Shown here one piece after another: positions 10,689 to 20,796 of a DNA stretch of 54,541 nucleotides. The notes under the pieces are model-generated. The model saw nothing but the letters and a program-made list of their open reading frames with translations, searched no databases and had not been told where the DNA came from. The position numbers and the translations under genes are program-made. Origin of the DNA: Bacteroidota bacterium (GTDB lineage: Bacteria > Bacteroidota > Ignavibacteria > UBA10030 > BY39); the NCBI GenBank assembly GCA_030682385.1, contig JAUXOG010000129.1:1-54541 (forward strand), written 5' to 3'. Each line of letters opens with the position of its first letter. The first letter of the stretch is position 1.

Positions 10689-11530
10689 AAAACAAATTCA
10701 AATCAAAAAAGATTTTAGCAAAAATCGCAACGCATATTACGCTGATTATTTTTGCGATCATTGCTGTGTATCCTGTCTCGCAAGTGATCACTATTTCGCT
10801 GCGTCCTGCCGACCGGTTGCTTTCAACTTCATTGGAAATAATCCCCGACAACGCAACACTAAATGCTTACGTCGATCTTTTTACGAACCGTCCTTTTTTA
10901 CTCTGGACTGCTAACAGTGCATTTGTTGCGTTGGTAGTAACTTTAACCGGTGTTGTGTTTGCGGCGATGGCGGGTTATGCTTTTTCCCGTTTCAAATTCA
11001 TCGGCAAAAAAATCGGCTTATTAAGTTTGCTTGTTACTCAAATGTTCCCCGCTACAATGTTGTTGCTTCCTCTCTACATTATGTTAATATATTTGGGATT
11101 AATAAATACTTATTTCGGCATCATAATTATTTACACTGCAACCGCCCTCCCTTTTTGCGTTTGGACTATGAAAGGTTACTACGATACAATTCCATTTAGT
11201 TTAGAAGAAGCTGCAAAGATTGACGGCTGCAATCAGTTTCAGGCGTTTTACAAAATCATTGTTCCGCTTGCCTCTCCGGCGCTTGTGATCACGGGACTTT
11301 TTTCGTTCATGACGGCTTGGTCGGAATACATTGTTGCAGCACAAGTTTTACAGGATGCGCAACTATGGACTCTTCCTCTCGGACTGAAATCATTCGAGGC
11401 GAATATGACAACCGAGTGGGGGTTGTATGGGGCTGCTTCGTTTATTGTGATGATACCGGTAGTCGTCTTGTTCCTTGTTCTCAGTCGCTGGCTTGTTTCC
11501 GGTTTAACACTTGGCAGCGTGAAGGGCTAA
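10685..11530 (+). CDS. Sugar ABC transporter permease (MalG-like)
   Basis: A 281-aa permease of the MalG type, six hydrophobic segments, with the EAA loop SLEEAAKIDGCNQFQAFYKI and the following VPLASPAL. The likely start is a TTG at 10685 overlapping the MalF-like TGA by four bases. It forms the heterodimeric channel with the preceding permease for maltodextrin-like substrates. It is the last gene of the glucan operon; the next gene starts 31 nt later and is functionally unrelated. Confidence 0.92.
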   Translation: MKNKFKSKKILAKIATHITLIIFAIIAVYPVSQVITISLRPADRLLSTSLEIIPDNATLNAYVDLFTNRPFLLWTANSAFVALVVTLTGVVFAAMAGYAFSRFKFIGKKIGLLSLLVTQMFPATMLLLPLYIMLIYLGLINTYFGIIIIYTATALPFCVWTMKGYYDTIPFSLEEAAKIDGCNQFQAFYKIIVPLASPALVITGLFSFMTAWSEYIVAAQVLQDAQLWTLPLGLKSFEANMTTEWGLYGAASFIVMIPVVVLFLVLSRWLVSGLTLGSVKG

Positions 11531-11561
11531 TTTTATTATTTATCATATTTGAAACGAATTT

Positions 11562-13856
11562 ATGGCTGCATTTTTGCCAAAAAATACTACTTCGCTTGCG
11601 AAACCGACCAAGCAACAGCGTCCGACAATCAAACTTGTTTTAAAAATTTCGATCGGTTTGCTGCTCCTTTTTATTATTTCCTTGATGTTTCCTTCGACTG
11701 CATCAATCGAAATAACCTACAAAGTTGGCGCGGTATGGTCAGAAAATGACCTCATCTCGCCATTCTCGTTCCCGATTTTAAAAGATCAAAAACAATATGA
11801 AGCTGAAGTTGAAGAGGCAAAATCTAAAGTCTATAAAGTTTTTATTTTAGATAAACAGATAGCTGTTGCTCAACTCGCACATTTTAAAAGCATACTCAGT
11901 GATCTGAAGGCATTTATAAATATTCAAAAGCAATCGAAGATACAGTTCTCTGAGAATGACTCGGTGCGATTGAAAGAGATTTATTCAAAATATTCGAACC
12001 TCCTGACTGAATACAATTTAAAAATTCTTGGACGAAATTTTAATTGGGTAGAAATTGAAACCGGTCTATCCTTGCAACTCAAAGAAGTTTTTGACCGTGG
12101 TGTGCTCGATCAAAAATACAAGTCGATAGCAAACAATTATATTGCACTTCGCAAAGGGACGGTGGAAGTAATACTGCCTGCAACAAATTACTACGACCTC
12201 GACACTGCGTTGCAAAAGATCGACTACAAAATTTTCGAAAAGTTTGGTGAAAATAATTTATCAAGTTTTTTAGTTCAACTCGTTCCGCTCGTTTTAAAAG
12301 CCAATGTAATTTATAGTTCCACAGAAACCGGCAAACTGATTGCGGCAGCGGCTGAAATGGTTCCGCGCACGTTGGGCTATGTGGCGCACAACGAACGAAT
12401 CGTGAGTAAGCATGAACGAATTACTTACGAGACGAAGTTAAAATTAGAATCGTTGCATCAAGCCAAAGCCGAACAGCAAGGCGGCAAAACTCCAATATCC
12501 GAAAGATTGGGTGTTATTTTGCAGGTCGCAGTAATCCTGATGCTTTACTCGATCTACCTTTATCTATTTAGAAAGAGGATTTTTCACGATAACTCTAAAC
12601 TCCTCTTAATTTCTATTGTAATATTGATGCAGGTAACGTTCGCTTATATTTCAACGAAACTTGATAGCTCGGTTTCTTTACAATACCTGATTTTTATTCC
12701 GGCGTCGGCAATGCTTTTAACAATCATATTCGATTCGCGTGTTGCTTATTATGGAACTGTTGTAATGGCATTCTTAATTGCCGGTGTAAGAGGAAACGAT
12801 TACGAGCTTGCTTTAGCTTCGTTAGTTGCGGGGGCGTTGGCAGCTTATACGGTGCGCGACATCCGGCAGCGAACTCAAATATTCAGATCGATGGTATTTA
12901 TTTTTGTGGGATATGCTTTATCTATTACTGCATTCGGACTTCAACGCGGCGAAATATTTATCTCTATCCTCCAGGATTATGGTTTTGCACTTGCCAATGC
13001 AATTTTCTCACCGGTGCTTACATACGGGTTGTTAATATTTTTCGAAAGATCTTTTAAAATAACAACTGATTTAACATTGGTTGAGTTGACGGATCCGAAC
13101 CATCCATTGCTTCGGATGTTACGCGAAAAAACTCCGGGTACATACCATCACAGTATGATGATAGGAAATTTAGCCGAAGCAGCCGCAGATGCTATTAACG
13201 CCAACACGGTTCTTGCCCGTGTCGGGGCGTATTATCACGACATCGGAAAAACAATTAAACCTGAATATTTTGCTGAGAATGAATTTCAAAAAAAGAGCAG
13301 ACATCAAAAGTTAACTCCCCGCATGAGTGCCCGAATAATAATTATGCACGTGAAGGAAGGAATCGAAACAGCACGCGAATACAGTTTGCCCGAGGCAGTA
13401 ATTGATTTTATACCTCAGCATCACGGAACAACGCGAATCTCGTTTTTTTTCGATAAAGCATTGAAACTTGCAGCAGCCGGAAAAACCAGAGATGAAGTTC
13501 GGGACGAAGATTACCGCTATCCCGGTCCGAAGCCACAATCGAAAGAAACTGCTATCGTAATGTTAGCCGACATCGTGGAAGCATACACGCGAACGCTTTC
13601 CGAATTTACTCCCGAACGATTGGAAGCAGCGATAGATGATAGAATTAAAATGCGCTTTATTGAAGGACAACTCGATGAATGCTATTTGACTTTACGCGAC
13701 CTTACAAAAATTAAAGAGGCATTCCTTAAAATACTGATAGGCACTTACCATCAACGGATTAAGTATCCTGAACAAATTGTTAAAGAAGAAATTCCGGAAG
13801 CAACAATTAACGAAGCCGAAAACTTACCGGATAATAGTAAACAAGAAGGAGTGTAG
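11562..13856 (+). CDS. pgpH: PgpH-type cyclic-di-AMP phosphodiesterase (7TMR-HD)
   Basis: A 764-aa membrane protein of the 7TMR-HD family. After a first membrane anchor (about 27-44) comes a ~260-residue extracytoplasmic domain, then a seven-helix membrane block (about 320-500) and a cytoplasmic HD phosphohydrolase domain. Catalytic signatures are TPGTYHHSMMIGNLAEAAA and YYHDIGK with His559-Asp560, plus the later QHHGTTRISFF. Family members cleave c-di-AMP to pApA, linking turgor and cell-wall control. The C terminus is followed immediately by an AAGGAG site and the xerD-like gene, so the two are probably co-transcribed. Confidence 0.92.
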   Translation: MAAFLPKNTTSLAKPTKQQRPTIKLVLKISIGLLLLFIISLMFPSTASIEITYKVGAVWSENDLISPFSFPILKDQKQYEAEVEEAKSKVYKVFILDKQIAVAQLAHFKSILSDLKAFINIQKQSKIQFSENDSVRLKEIYSKYSNLLTEYNLKILGRNFNWVEIETGLSLQLKEVFDRGVLDQKYKSIANNYIALRKGTVEVILPATNYYDLDTALQKIDYKIFEKFGENNLSSFLVQLVPLVLKANVIYSSTETGKLIAAAAEMVPRTLGYVAHNERIVSKHERITYETKLKLESLHQAKAEQQGGKTPISERLGVILQVAVILMLYSIYLYLFRKRIFHDNSKLLLISIVILMQVTFAYISTKLDSSVSLQYLIFIPASAMLLTIIFDSRVAYYGTVVMAFLIAGVRGNDYELALASLVAGALAAYTVRDIRQRTQIFRSMVFIFVGYALSITAFGLQRGEIFISILQDYGFALANAIFSPVLTYGLLIFFERSFKITTDLTLVELTDPNHPLLRMLREKTPGTYHHSMMIGNLAEAAADAINANTVLARVGAYYHDIGKTIKPEYFAENEFQKKSRHQKLTPRMSARIIIMHVKEGIETAREYSLPEAVIDFIPQHHGTTRISFFFDKALKLAAAGKTRDEVRDEDYRYPGPKPQSKETAIVMLADIVEAYTRTLSEFTPERLEAAIDDRIKMRFIEGQLDECYLTLRDLTKIKEAFLKILIGTYHQRIKYPEQIVKEEIPEATINEAENLPDNSKQEGV

Positions 13857-13857
13857 T

Positions 13858-14763
13858 TTGCAGGAACATCTTCGTTCGTACATACATTTTTTAAGCTTGG
13901 AAAAAAATTCTTCCGATAATACGATTGCTTCATATAAACACAACGTCAGTAGGTATATTAATTTTTTAGAATCGAAAAAAATTGTATCACCCGAAAACAT
14001 CACTGAAGAAATAGTAAGTAGTTACTTGAAATCGTTATCCAGGCTGCTTTTATCGGCACGCAGTATTTCTCAAAACATATCTGCAATTAAAGGTTTCCAT
14101 AAGTATTTAATTGGGGATGAAATCACTAAAAACAATCCTGCACAGGATTTAACCACGCCCAAACTTCCCAAAAATTTGCCCGAAGTTCTGACGTTGCCAG
14201 AGGTTGATTTAATCTTAGCAAAACCTGATACGACTCAGCCGTTAGGAACAAGAGACCGAGCAATACTCGAAACATTATATGCAACAGGTATGCGTGTTTC
14301 GGAGTTGCTGATTTTAAAACAGTCAGACATTAATACTGAATTTGGAGTAGTGCGGGTTTTCGGAAAAGGGTCGAAGGAAAGATTAATTCCCATCGGCAGA
14401 TCGGCTTTGGAGTGGATTAAAACATACAAAGAAAATGTAAGAATAAATTTGATGAACGTACAAAAAAGATTACAGCACAAATCGTCGGATGTTTTATTTT
14501 TGAACTCACGCGGAAGACAAATGACGCGGATGGCGGTATGGAACATAGTTGATAGGTATACACGGGAAGCCCGCATTGAAAAGCCGGTGCATCCGCATAC
14601 TTTCCGGCATTCTTTCGCAACTCACTTGCTTGAAGGCGGCGCCGATTTGCGTGCTGTTCAGGAAATGTTAGGGCACTCCGATATTTCGACGACTGAAATT
14701 TATACGCACATTGATAAAGAATATCTGAAAGAAGTTCATAAAACATTTCATCCGAGAGGATAA
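13858..14763 (+). CDS. xerD: Tyrosine recombinase XerD/XerC
   Basis: Site-specific recombinase expected to resolve chromosome dimers at dif. I place the start at TTG 13858, 7 nt after AAGGAG and just after the pgpH stop; an upstream in-frame extension would overlap pgpH by 80 nt and carries no domain. The 301-aa product has an N-terminal SAM-like core-binding domain (about 1-90) and a catalytic domain with Arg146 (TGMRVSE), the GKGSKER lysine region, His247-x-x-Arg250 (HPHTFRHSFATH), His273 (LGHSDIST) and nucleophile Tyr282. Housekeeping rather than integrase-like: no att repeats or cargo are adjacent. Confidence 0.9.
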   Translation: MQEHLRSYIHFLSLEKNSSDNTIASYKHNVSRYINFLESKKIVSPENITEEIVSSYLKSLSRLLLSARSISQNISAIKGFHKYLIGDEITKNNPAQDLTTPKLPKNLPEVLTLPEVDLILAKPDTTQPLGTRDRAILETLYATGMRVSELLILKQSDINTEFGVVRVFGKGSKERLIPIGRSALEWIKTYKENVRINLMNVQKRLQHKSSDVLFLNSRGRQMTRMAVWNIVDRYTREARIEKPVHPHTFRHSFATHLLEGGADLRAVQEMLGHSDISTTEIYTHIDKEYLKEVHKTFHPRG

Positions 14764-14830
14764 GTGAAAAACATCAAAAATCAAAAACCAAATATCAAAA
14801 ATTTAAATTAAAAAGTAAAAAATCAGAATT

Positions 14831-16255
14831 ATGAATATTCGAAATGAAATTATTGGAATCGACACCGAGGTCCCATGTCTTGATGGGCAACACCGCAAAT
14901 ATGTATTTTTAGATAATGCTGCAAGCACACCATCGTTTAAAAGTGTTTTAAAGTGCATCGAAGATTTTATGCCTTGGTACTCGGGAGTGCATCGTGGAAC
15001 AGGATTTAAATCGCTTCTTTCAACCGAGTTGTTCGACAGTGCTCACGAGATTGCGGGTAAATTTGTAGGCGCCGATTTGGATACGAACACAGTAATATTT
15101 GTAAAAAACACAACCGAGGCAATCAATAAATTAGCAGCACGTTTCAATTTTTCACCCGACGATATTGTAGTAACAACAGCAATGGAACATCATTCGAATG
15201 ATTTACCATGGCGAAAGCATGCAAAGGTTGTTCATCTCGGCACTACCAACGATGGGCATCTCGATTTAAATCAATTTGAAAGCACGATTCGTAGATACGA
15301 CAGACGTATTAAACTTGTTGCTGTGAGCGGTGCTTCTAATATTACGGGCTACATCAATCCGATTTATGAAATTGCAAAGCTAACTCATAAAATTGGTGCA
15401 AAGATTTTCGTTGATGCTGCTCAACTTGTTCCGCACCGCCCTGTAGATGTTCGTGTTGACGATGATGAAAGTCATCTCGATTTTATTGCATACTCTTCTC
15501 ATAAAATGTACGCACCATTTGGGACCGGAGTTTTAATCGGATCGAAATTTTTTTTTGAAAACGGAGTTCCAGAAATGGTCGGCGGCGGCGTAGTCGATAT
15601 TGTAACTCTCGATGAAGTTTTCTGGAATCACCCACCATTTAAGGAAGAAGCCGGAAGTCCCAATGTCGTGGGTGGAGTTGCTCTTGCTCGGGCAATTTTA
15701 CAGCTTCAGGAAATTGGGATGGATAAAATTGCTGAACACGAAAATAATTTGTTGAATTACTCTTATGAAAAATTAAAAAAAATAACAGATGTAAAATTGT
15801 ATGGTAACATCGGTAATTTCAATTCAAAAGTTGGTGTAATTTCGTTCAACATACAAGGTAAACATCATGCACTCGTTGCAAGTATTTTGAGCTATGAGGG
15901 GGGTGTTGGAGTTCGCAACGGATGTTTTTGTGCGCATCCGTATGTTAAACATCTTTTAAACGTACCCGCCGATGAAGAAGCAAAACTTATTGATGAAATC
16001 AGCACTGGGAACAAATCGAACTTGCCGGGAATGGTACGTGCAAGCTTTGGTTGTTATAACAATGAAGAAGATGTTGATAGATTTGTGGAGATGTTGGAAA
16101 GGATCGTTAAAAATGATTATAAGGGTGAATATATCATAAATCCCGAAACAGGTGTTTACACAATAAAAGGTTTTCAGGTTAATTTACAAAAATATTTTCC
16201 AATGCACCGTAGTAGCGCAGCAACAGGAGAAAAAAAATATCCTGAATCAGCTTGA
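14831..16255 (+). CDS. Class V aminotransferase, cysteine-desulfurase-like (SufS/CsdA family)
   Basis: A 474-aa PLP enzyme. YVFLDNAASTPS, TTAMEHHSN, IFVDAAQLVPH and SSHKMYAPFGTG are class V signatures; Lys225 would bind PLP. Cys367 in NGCFCAHP corresponds to the loop cysteine that carries persulfide in SufS-type enzymes. Family members release sulfur from cysteine, although related class V enzymes with similar motifs have other substrates. The protein is longer than SufS (about 410 aa), mostly at the C terminus (about 440-474), which I cannot assign. No Suf or Isc gene is nearby, so its role in Fe-S assembly is uncertain. Confidence 0.8.
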   Translation: MNIRNEIIGIDTEVPCLDGQHRKYVFLDNAASTPSFKSVLKCIEDFMPWYSGVHRGTGFKSLLSTELFDSAHEIAGKFVGADLDTNTVIFVKNTTEAINKLAARFNFSPDDIVVTTAMEHHSNDLPWRKHAKVVHLGTTNDGHLDLNQFESTIRRYDRRIKLVAVSGASNITGYINPIYEIAKLTHKIGAKIFVDAAQLVPHRPVDVRVDDDESHLDFIAYSSHKMYAPFGTGVLIGSKFFFENGVPEMVGGGVVDIVTLDEVFWNHPPFKEEAGSPNVVGGVALARAILQLQEIGMDKIAEHENNLLNYSYEKLKKITDVKLYGNIGNFNSKVGVISFNIQGKHHALVASILSYEGGVGVRNGCFCAHPYVKHLLNVPADEEAKLIDEISTGNKSNLPGMVRASFGCYNNEEDVDRFVEMLERIVKNDYKGEYIINPETGVYTIKGFQVNLQKYFPMHRSSAATGEKKYPESA

Positions 16256-16277
16256 ATGCGTTTCTTTATGAGTTCTA

Positions 16278-16994
16278 CTACTTTCCTGTTCTTGCTTTTG
16301 CACGTTTATTATAAGGACTTGCCGGAAATTTTTCGATAAACTTCTTGTATTCTTTTATTGCTTCTTGCTTGTTTCCCATTTCCCAATGTGAATTAGCAAT
16401 CATAATAGCTGCGTCGTCTTTCTTCTCAGAAATTTTATAATTAAAAACCTTCTCGAAAAATTCAATTGCGGCTTGATAATTTTTTAAACCAAAGTTCGAT
16501 TCACCTATCCAATAGTAACAATTGTCTTCTAAATCTTTGCGGGTTCCACCATCAATTATAGCTTGTAGTTTTGTGATGGCATCTTTATAATTTTTCTTTT
16601 TGAAAAAATCGAGGGCAATTTGATAGTCCGATTCAGCCTCTTTAATTACCGGTTTTGTTGGTTCAGACAAGGTTTGAGTTCGGGGGGGAGTTTGTTGAGG
16701 AGAAGGATCTGGTGTTTTTACTTTTTCCTTTTCTTCGGATAACTGAGTTTCCAATTGAGCTGCTTTTGCCGTTAAATTACGGACGTCCTGTTCAAACCGG
16801 GTTATTTGCTGTTTAAGTTGTGCATTTTCTTTCGCAAGCGCATCAGTTTTCTGTTGTGCTAAATCAAGTTCCGACGGATCGCGTGTAACTGAATCCTGTT
16901 CGGTTGCTTCATCCGAAGATGCACATCCATTCAAAAAAAAGATGCCTATGCAAAATGATGTAAAAATTACTAATGTTGCAAACAACTTTTTCAT
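16278..16994 (-). CDS. YbgF/CpoB-like lipoprotein with coiled coil and TPRs
   Basis: A 238-aa exported lipoprotein: signal MKKLFATLVIFTSFCIGIFF and lipobox LNGC. An N-terminal coiled coil (about 45-90, heptads around LAKENAQLKQQITRFEQDV) is followed by a Pro-rich linker and three tetratricopeptide units (from about residue 123: YQIALDFFKKKNYKDAITKL). This arrangement is that of Tol-Pal-associated YbgF/CpoB proteins, which coordinate outer-membrane constriction with cell-wall synthesis. The Tol-Pal genes themselves are not nearby. Divergent from the envelope cluster that begins at 17150. Confidence 0.8.
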   Translation of the reverse strand: MKKLFATLVIFTSFCIGIFFLNGCASSDEATEQDSVTRDPSELDLAQQKTDALAKENAQLKQQITRFEQDVRNLTAKAAQLETQLSEEKEKVKTPDPSPQQTPPRTQTLSEPTKPVIKEAESDYQIALDFFKKKNYKDAITKLQAIIDGGTRKDLEDNCYYWIGESNFGLKNYQAAIEFFEKVFNYKISEKKDDAAIMIANSHWEMGNKQEAIKEYKKFIEKFPASPYNKRAKARTGK

Positions 16995-17149
16995 ACATCC
17001 TCCTTAAAATATATTGATGATGTTAATTTTTAGTCGAGTTAATTTATATAATATAGTGTTTAAAGTCAAGTTTATAGCGTAAGACATTCAAATTTTGTTA
17101 TTAATACTCGTTTTTAATATATTTTAAAAAAAAGTTTAAGAATTTTCAG

Positions 17150-18847
17150 ATGGTTAAATCATTCATTACAATCATTTTTGTTCTGTTTTTTTTAGGGGGA
17201 TGCGGCAGCACAAAACCGGAAGGCGCCCCCGGAACCAATACAATCAAAACTGTTGACCGCGAGAAGGCATTGGATCACTTTGTTAATGGTTCAATTTATG
17301 ACCAAAAAGGTGATTATGCAAAGGCGGTTCTGGAGTATCAAGATGCATTAAGATACCATCGTGATGCGGCAATCTATTTTGCATTATCGAAGAGTTATAC
17401 AGCTCTCAGGAAATTTGATTTAGCAGCGCAAGCAGCAAGCGAAGCAATAAACATAGAGCCCAAAAAGAAAGAATATTATACAAATCTTGCTGAAATTTAT
17501 ATTTCATCCGGTGCGTTCGATAGTGCAATAAAAACTTATGATAACTTAATTCAAATCGACTCGACTGATTTCAACGCTTGGTACGGTTTGGCTCGACTTC
17601 ATCAGTTTACAAGTCCGTCGAAGGCAATTCAAATTTATAACAAAATGGCAGAACGTTTCGGAGTTAGCTGGGAAGTTTCGATGCAATTAACCGACTTATA
17701 CCGGATGCTTGGAAAGATTGATGAAGCGATTTTAGAAATAAAAAAGTTACGCGCAATCGATTCCGGAAATATTGAACTTACAAAAGCGTTAGCTGAAATG
17801 TATCTCGCCTCTGGAAAAAGCGATTCAGCACTTGTTCTGTATAACGACATCATCGAACTGTTCCCAACCGATGTTGAAACAAGGGCGGCGCTAACACATC
17901 TTTATTTACTGCAACAAGATTATCAGAAAGCTGCAAGTCAGTTTGATTTTGTGATGAAAGGCGAAGTTCTTTCTATCGCAGATCAATTAAAATTCGGTCA
18001 AATATTTATTGCTTTCATACAAAAAGATTCTGCTGTTGCACCGTATGCCCTAAATCTTTTCGAAAAAATTCGTAACCAATATCCTTCCGATTGGAGACCC
18101 TACTGGTTAATCGGTGTTACAACATCAATAATGAAGTTAGATTCAGTGGCTATCGAAAATTTTAAAAAAGTTACTGAACTCGACAAGCGAAATCCGGATG
18201 GCTGGGTGTACTTGGCATCAGTCTATTATGAAAAACAAGATTTCCCAACGACTATAAAAATATTAGAAGAAGCTAAAAATTTTGTTCCTGATGAGTTCCG
18301 GGTTTATTTGCTATTAGGTGTTTCGTATCAAAGATTGCAAAAGTTAGAGAGTGCGGCGATGGTTCTTGAAAAAGCAATCGGGCTGGACGAAAAAAATGCG
18401 GATGCGTTGAGTGCGTTGGCTTTAGTTTACGACGACCTGAAACGGTATGAAGAATCGGACAGCTTGTACGAAAAAGCATTGCGGCTTTATCCTAACAATC
18501 ACCTCTTACTGAACAATTATGCCTACAGTTTGAGTGTTCGAAATGTACAAATTGACCGTGCATTGCGAATGGCTCAGGAGGCAATAAAACAGCAACCAAA
18601 GAATTCTTCCTATCTTGATACGATTGGCTGGATATATTTTCAGATCGGGGATTACAACTCAGCTTTGAAATATATTTCCCAGGCGATAGAAGCCGGCGAA
18701 GTAAGTTCTGTTGTTCTCGAACATTTGGGCGATGTATATTTCAAGTTAGGTAACAAGGATAAGGCAATCGAGAATTGGCAATCGGCGTTGCAAAAAGATT
18801 TGAACAACAAGCAATTACAGGAAAAAATTGAGCGGGGTAGTTTGTGA
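17150..18847 (+). CDS. TPR-repeat lipoprotein
   Basis: A 565-aa lipoprotein with signal MVKSFITIIFVLFF, lipobox LGGC, then tetratricopeptide repeats through most of the chain (from about residue 45; for example ALDHFVNGSIYDQKGDYAKA and SLYEKALRLYPNNHLLLNNY). TPR proteins of this type scaffold envelope complexes. The TGA overlaps the GTG of the next gene, so the two are translationally coupled, and the set continues into the EnvC-like and CHASE2 genes. The partner is unknown. Confidence 0.85.
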   Translation: MVKSFITIIFVLFFLGGCGSTKPEGAPGTNTIKTVDREKALDHFVNGSIYDQKGDYAKAVLEYQDALRYHRDAAIYFALSKSYTALRKFDLAAQAASEAINIEPKKKEYYTNLAEIYISSGAFDSAIKTYDNLIQIDSTDFNAWYGLARLHQFTSPSKAIQIYNKMAERFGVSWEVSMQLTDLYRMLGKIDEAILEIKKLRAIDSGNIELTKALAEMYLASGKSDSALVLYNDIIELFPTDVETRAALTHLYLLQQDYQKAASQFDFVMKGEVLSIADQLKFGQIFIAFIQKDSAVAPYALNLFEKIRNQYPSDWRPYWLIGVTTSIMKLDSVAIENFKKVTELDKRNPDGWVYLASVYYEKQDFPTTIKILEEAKNFVPDEFRVYLLLGVSYQRLQKLESAAMVLEKAIGLDEKNADALSALALVYDDLKRYEESDSLYEKALRLYPNNHLLLNNYAYSLSVRNVQIDRALRMAQEAIKQQPKNSSYLDTIGWIYFQIGDYNSALKYISQAIEAGEVSSVVLEHLGDVYFKLGNKDKAIENWQSALQKDLNNKQLQEKIERGSL

Positions 18848-19575
18848 AGCCGTTTTTATTATGGTTTGCTTTGTTGGCTTCGGTTTTATTTGTTGGTTGT
18901 AGTGCAACGCAAAATATTAGCCGCGAATTTAATAGTGCGGCTGAATTTGAAGAATATTTCGAAAACCGCGTTGGTGGTATTAAAACTTTTAGCGGCAGCG
19001 GCAGTCTAACAATCGAGACCCCTGAATTTTCGAATAGCGCCAATTTTAAATTGAACATAAAAAAGCCCGATTCGTTACGGCTTGAACTGGCGGGACCTTT
19101 CGGTATTTCTGTTGGAACGCTTATGATGTCGCGCCAAAATTTTGTATTTTTTAACGGTATTGAGAATCGCTCGGTGAAAGGAAAAACTGATTCTAATTTG
19201 TTAAGTTCAATTATAAATATGCCGATTACTTTTGATGAGATATTAAATATTTTTACAGGGTCATATTTCTATTCAGCAACTGATTATGCTAATGCCGAGA
19301 TGAATACAAACGAAGAGTATTATTTAATTCGTAATAATCACGAATCAACCTCCAAAGAAATTTGGATAGATAAAAAGAATTTAAATGTTACGAAACTTCT
19401 TAATATCGGAAAAGATCGGAAAATTGATTTGGAAGCGACTGCCAAAAGTTATGAAAAGGTTTCAGGCATTGAAGTTCCCAATTGGGTAAGAATAATTTTT
19501 CCGAAACAAAAACGAAGTTTAACTATAGCATACGATAATATTAAAGTGAATCAACCGGTTAAAGTGAGTGAATAA
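18844..19575 (+). CDS. LolB/LolA-fold outer-membrane lipoprotein (DUF4292-like)
   Basis: Starts with GTG overlapping the previous TGA (GTGA). The 243-aa product has a lipoprotein signal (MKPFLLWFALLASVLF, lipobox FVGC). The body matches the LolB/DUF4292 style: FSGSGSLTIETPEFSNSANF, KPDSLRLELAGPFGISVGTL, a region rich in antiparallel strands, and a late VPNWVRI segment. Proteins of this fold accept or insert lipoproteins at the outer membrane. Family membership is a motif-level judgement. Confidence 0.75.
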   Translation: MKPFLLWFALLASVLFVGCSATQNISREFNSAAEFEEYFENRVGGIKTFSGSGSLTIETPEFSNSANFKLNIKKPDSLRLELAGPFGISVGTLMMSRQNFVFFNGIENRSVKGKTDSNLLSSIINMPITFDEILNIFTGSYFYSATDYANAEMNTNEEYYLIRNNHESTSKEIWIDKKNLNVTKLLNIGKDRKIDLEATAKSYEKVSGIEVPNWVRIIFPKQKRSLTIAYDNIKVNQPVKVSE

Positions 19576-19579
19576 TTTT

Positions 19580-20794
19580 ATGAAATATACTATTTACATA
19601 TTATTAATAATTTTTACAGTTTTTACTACTGCTCAAACCCAACAAGATGAAATCAAAAAACGACAAACCGAATTAAATAAGATACGAAACGAGATAGAAG
19701 GTTGGGAAAAAAAGATACAGCAGGGCGAGAAGCAGGAGAAATCGACATTAGAAATTCTTGATTCGTTCGACAAACAACTGACCTTGCTCCGGAATCTTAC
19801 AAATAAACTTCGTGAAGAAGAAGTTGGATCCGAAAAACGAATTAATGTTATGCGCAAAAGTATCGGTGTACTTGAGGAACAACTATATTTTATCAAGAAA
19901 CAATATTCAAAATTTGTTTTGAATGCCTACAAACAGGGCAGGACACAAGACCTCGAGTTATTGGCATCTTCTAAGTCGGCGAATCAACTTGTGGTTCGTT
20001 CAACATACATGAAAAAATTTTCAGAGTACAGACAACGTGATATCGAAACAATAACTGCGAAGTATAAGGACCTCGAGAAACAAAAAATACAATTGGTAAA
20101 TCAATTGCTTGATAACCGAAGTCTGCTTGCCAGTAAGAGAGAAGAAGAAGAGAAGATTATTGAAAAAACCAAGGAGCGTAAAAAAGTTTTAGAATCGATA
20201 AAGCAAGACAAAAAAAATTATGCTAAAGAAATAGAACGGAAGAAAAAATCAGTCCAGGATTTAGAATCAATGATAAGTAAATTGATTGAATCAGACCGCA
20301 AAAAAAGCGAGCGTAAAACTCAGGCTAACGACTCTCCCGATATTTCAACTTCTTACTCATCAACGGGAGGCGGTAATTTTTTAAACAGACGCGGGACTCT
20401 ACCCTGGCCCGTCAGAAAGGGCAAATTATTGAATAAATTCGGCGAGAACCAACATCCTGTATTAAAAACTATTTCACAAAATACCGGGATCGATATTTCA
20501 GTACCGGCAGGGACCGATGTGTATTCGGTTTCCGAAGGCGAAGTAGCTACGATCTGGTGGCTGCCTTCATTCGGTAATTTAGTAATCGTTAATCATAACA
20601 ATGGCTACCGGACTGTGTATGCCCACCTTTCGGAAATCGAGGTTAGTGAAGGGCAAAAAGTTTCGGAAGGAACCCGAATCGGTAAAAGCGGTGAAACGAT
20701 AAACGGACCACTTGTGCATTTTGAAGTGTGGAAAGACCGTGAAAAACAAAACCCCGAACTTTGGCTTCATCCACAGGGCGTTTCAAAAAAATAA
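19580..20794 (+). CDS. EnvC-like murein hydrolase activator, degenerate M23 domain
   Basis: Exported protein of about 404 aa: signal MKYTIYILLIIFTVFTTAQ, a long coiled coil (about 20-245) and a C-terminal LytM/M23 domain (about 270-400). In the M23 domain the zinc His of the HxxxD motif is replaced by Asn301 (QNTGID; Asp305 kept). The first His of the usual HxH is Leu378 (LVHFEVW; His380 kept), while His349 (YAHL) remains. Loss of two key residues fits an activator of cell-wall amidases, as in EnvC/NlpD, rather than an enzyme. A GTG four codons upstream (19568), overlapping the previous gene, is an alternative start. The stop is 2 nt before the CHASE2 gene. Confidence 0.85.
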   Translation: MKYTIYILLIIFTVFTTAQTQQDEIKKRQTELNKIRNEIEGWEKKIQQGEKQEKSTLEILDSFDKQLTLLRNLTNKLREEEVGSEKRINVMRKSIGVLEEQLYFIKKQYSKFVLNAYKQGRTQDLELLASSKSANQLVVRSTYMKKFSEYRQRDIETITAKYKDLEKQKIQLVNQLLDNRSLLASKREEEEKIIEKTKERKKVLESIKQDKKNYAKEIERKKKSVQDLESMISKLIESDRKKSERKTQANDSPDISTSYSSTGGGNFLNRRGTLPWPVRKGKLLNKFGENQHPVLKTISQNTGIDISVPAGTDVYSVSEGEVATIWWLPSFGNLVIVNHNNGYRTVYAHLSEIEVSEGQKVSEGTRIGKSGETINGPLVHFEVWKDREKQNPELWLHPQGVSKK

Positions 20795-20796
20795 AT

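Noticed and set aside
13777-13857. N-terminal extension of the XerD-like protein
   Set aside because: It overlaps the pgpH 3' end, adds no domain, and a TTG at 13858 has a well-placed AAGGAG site.
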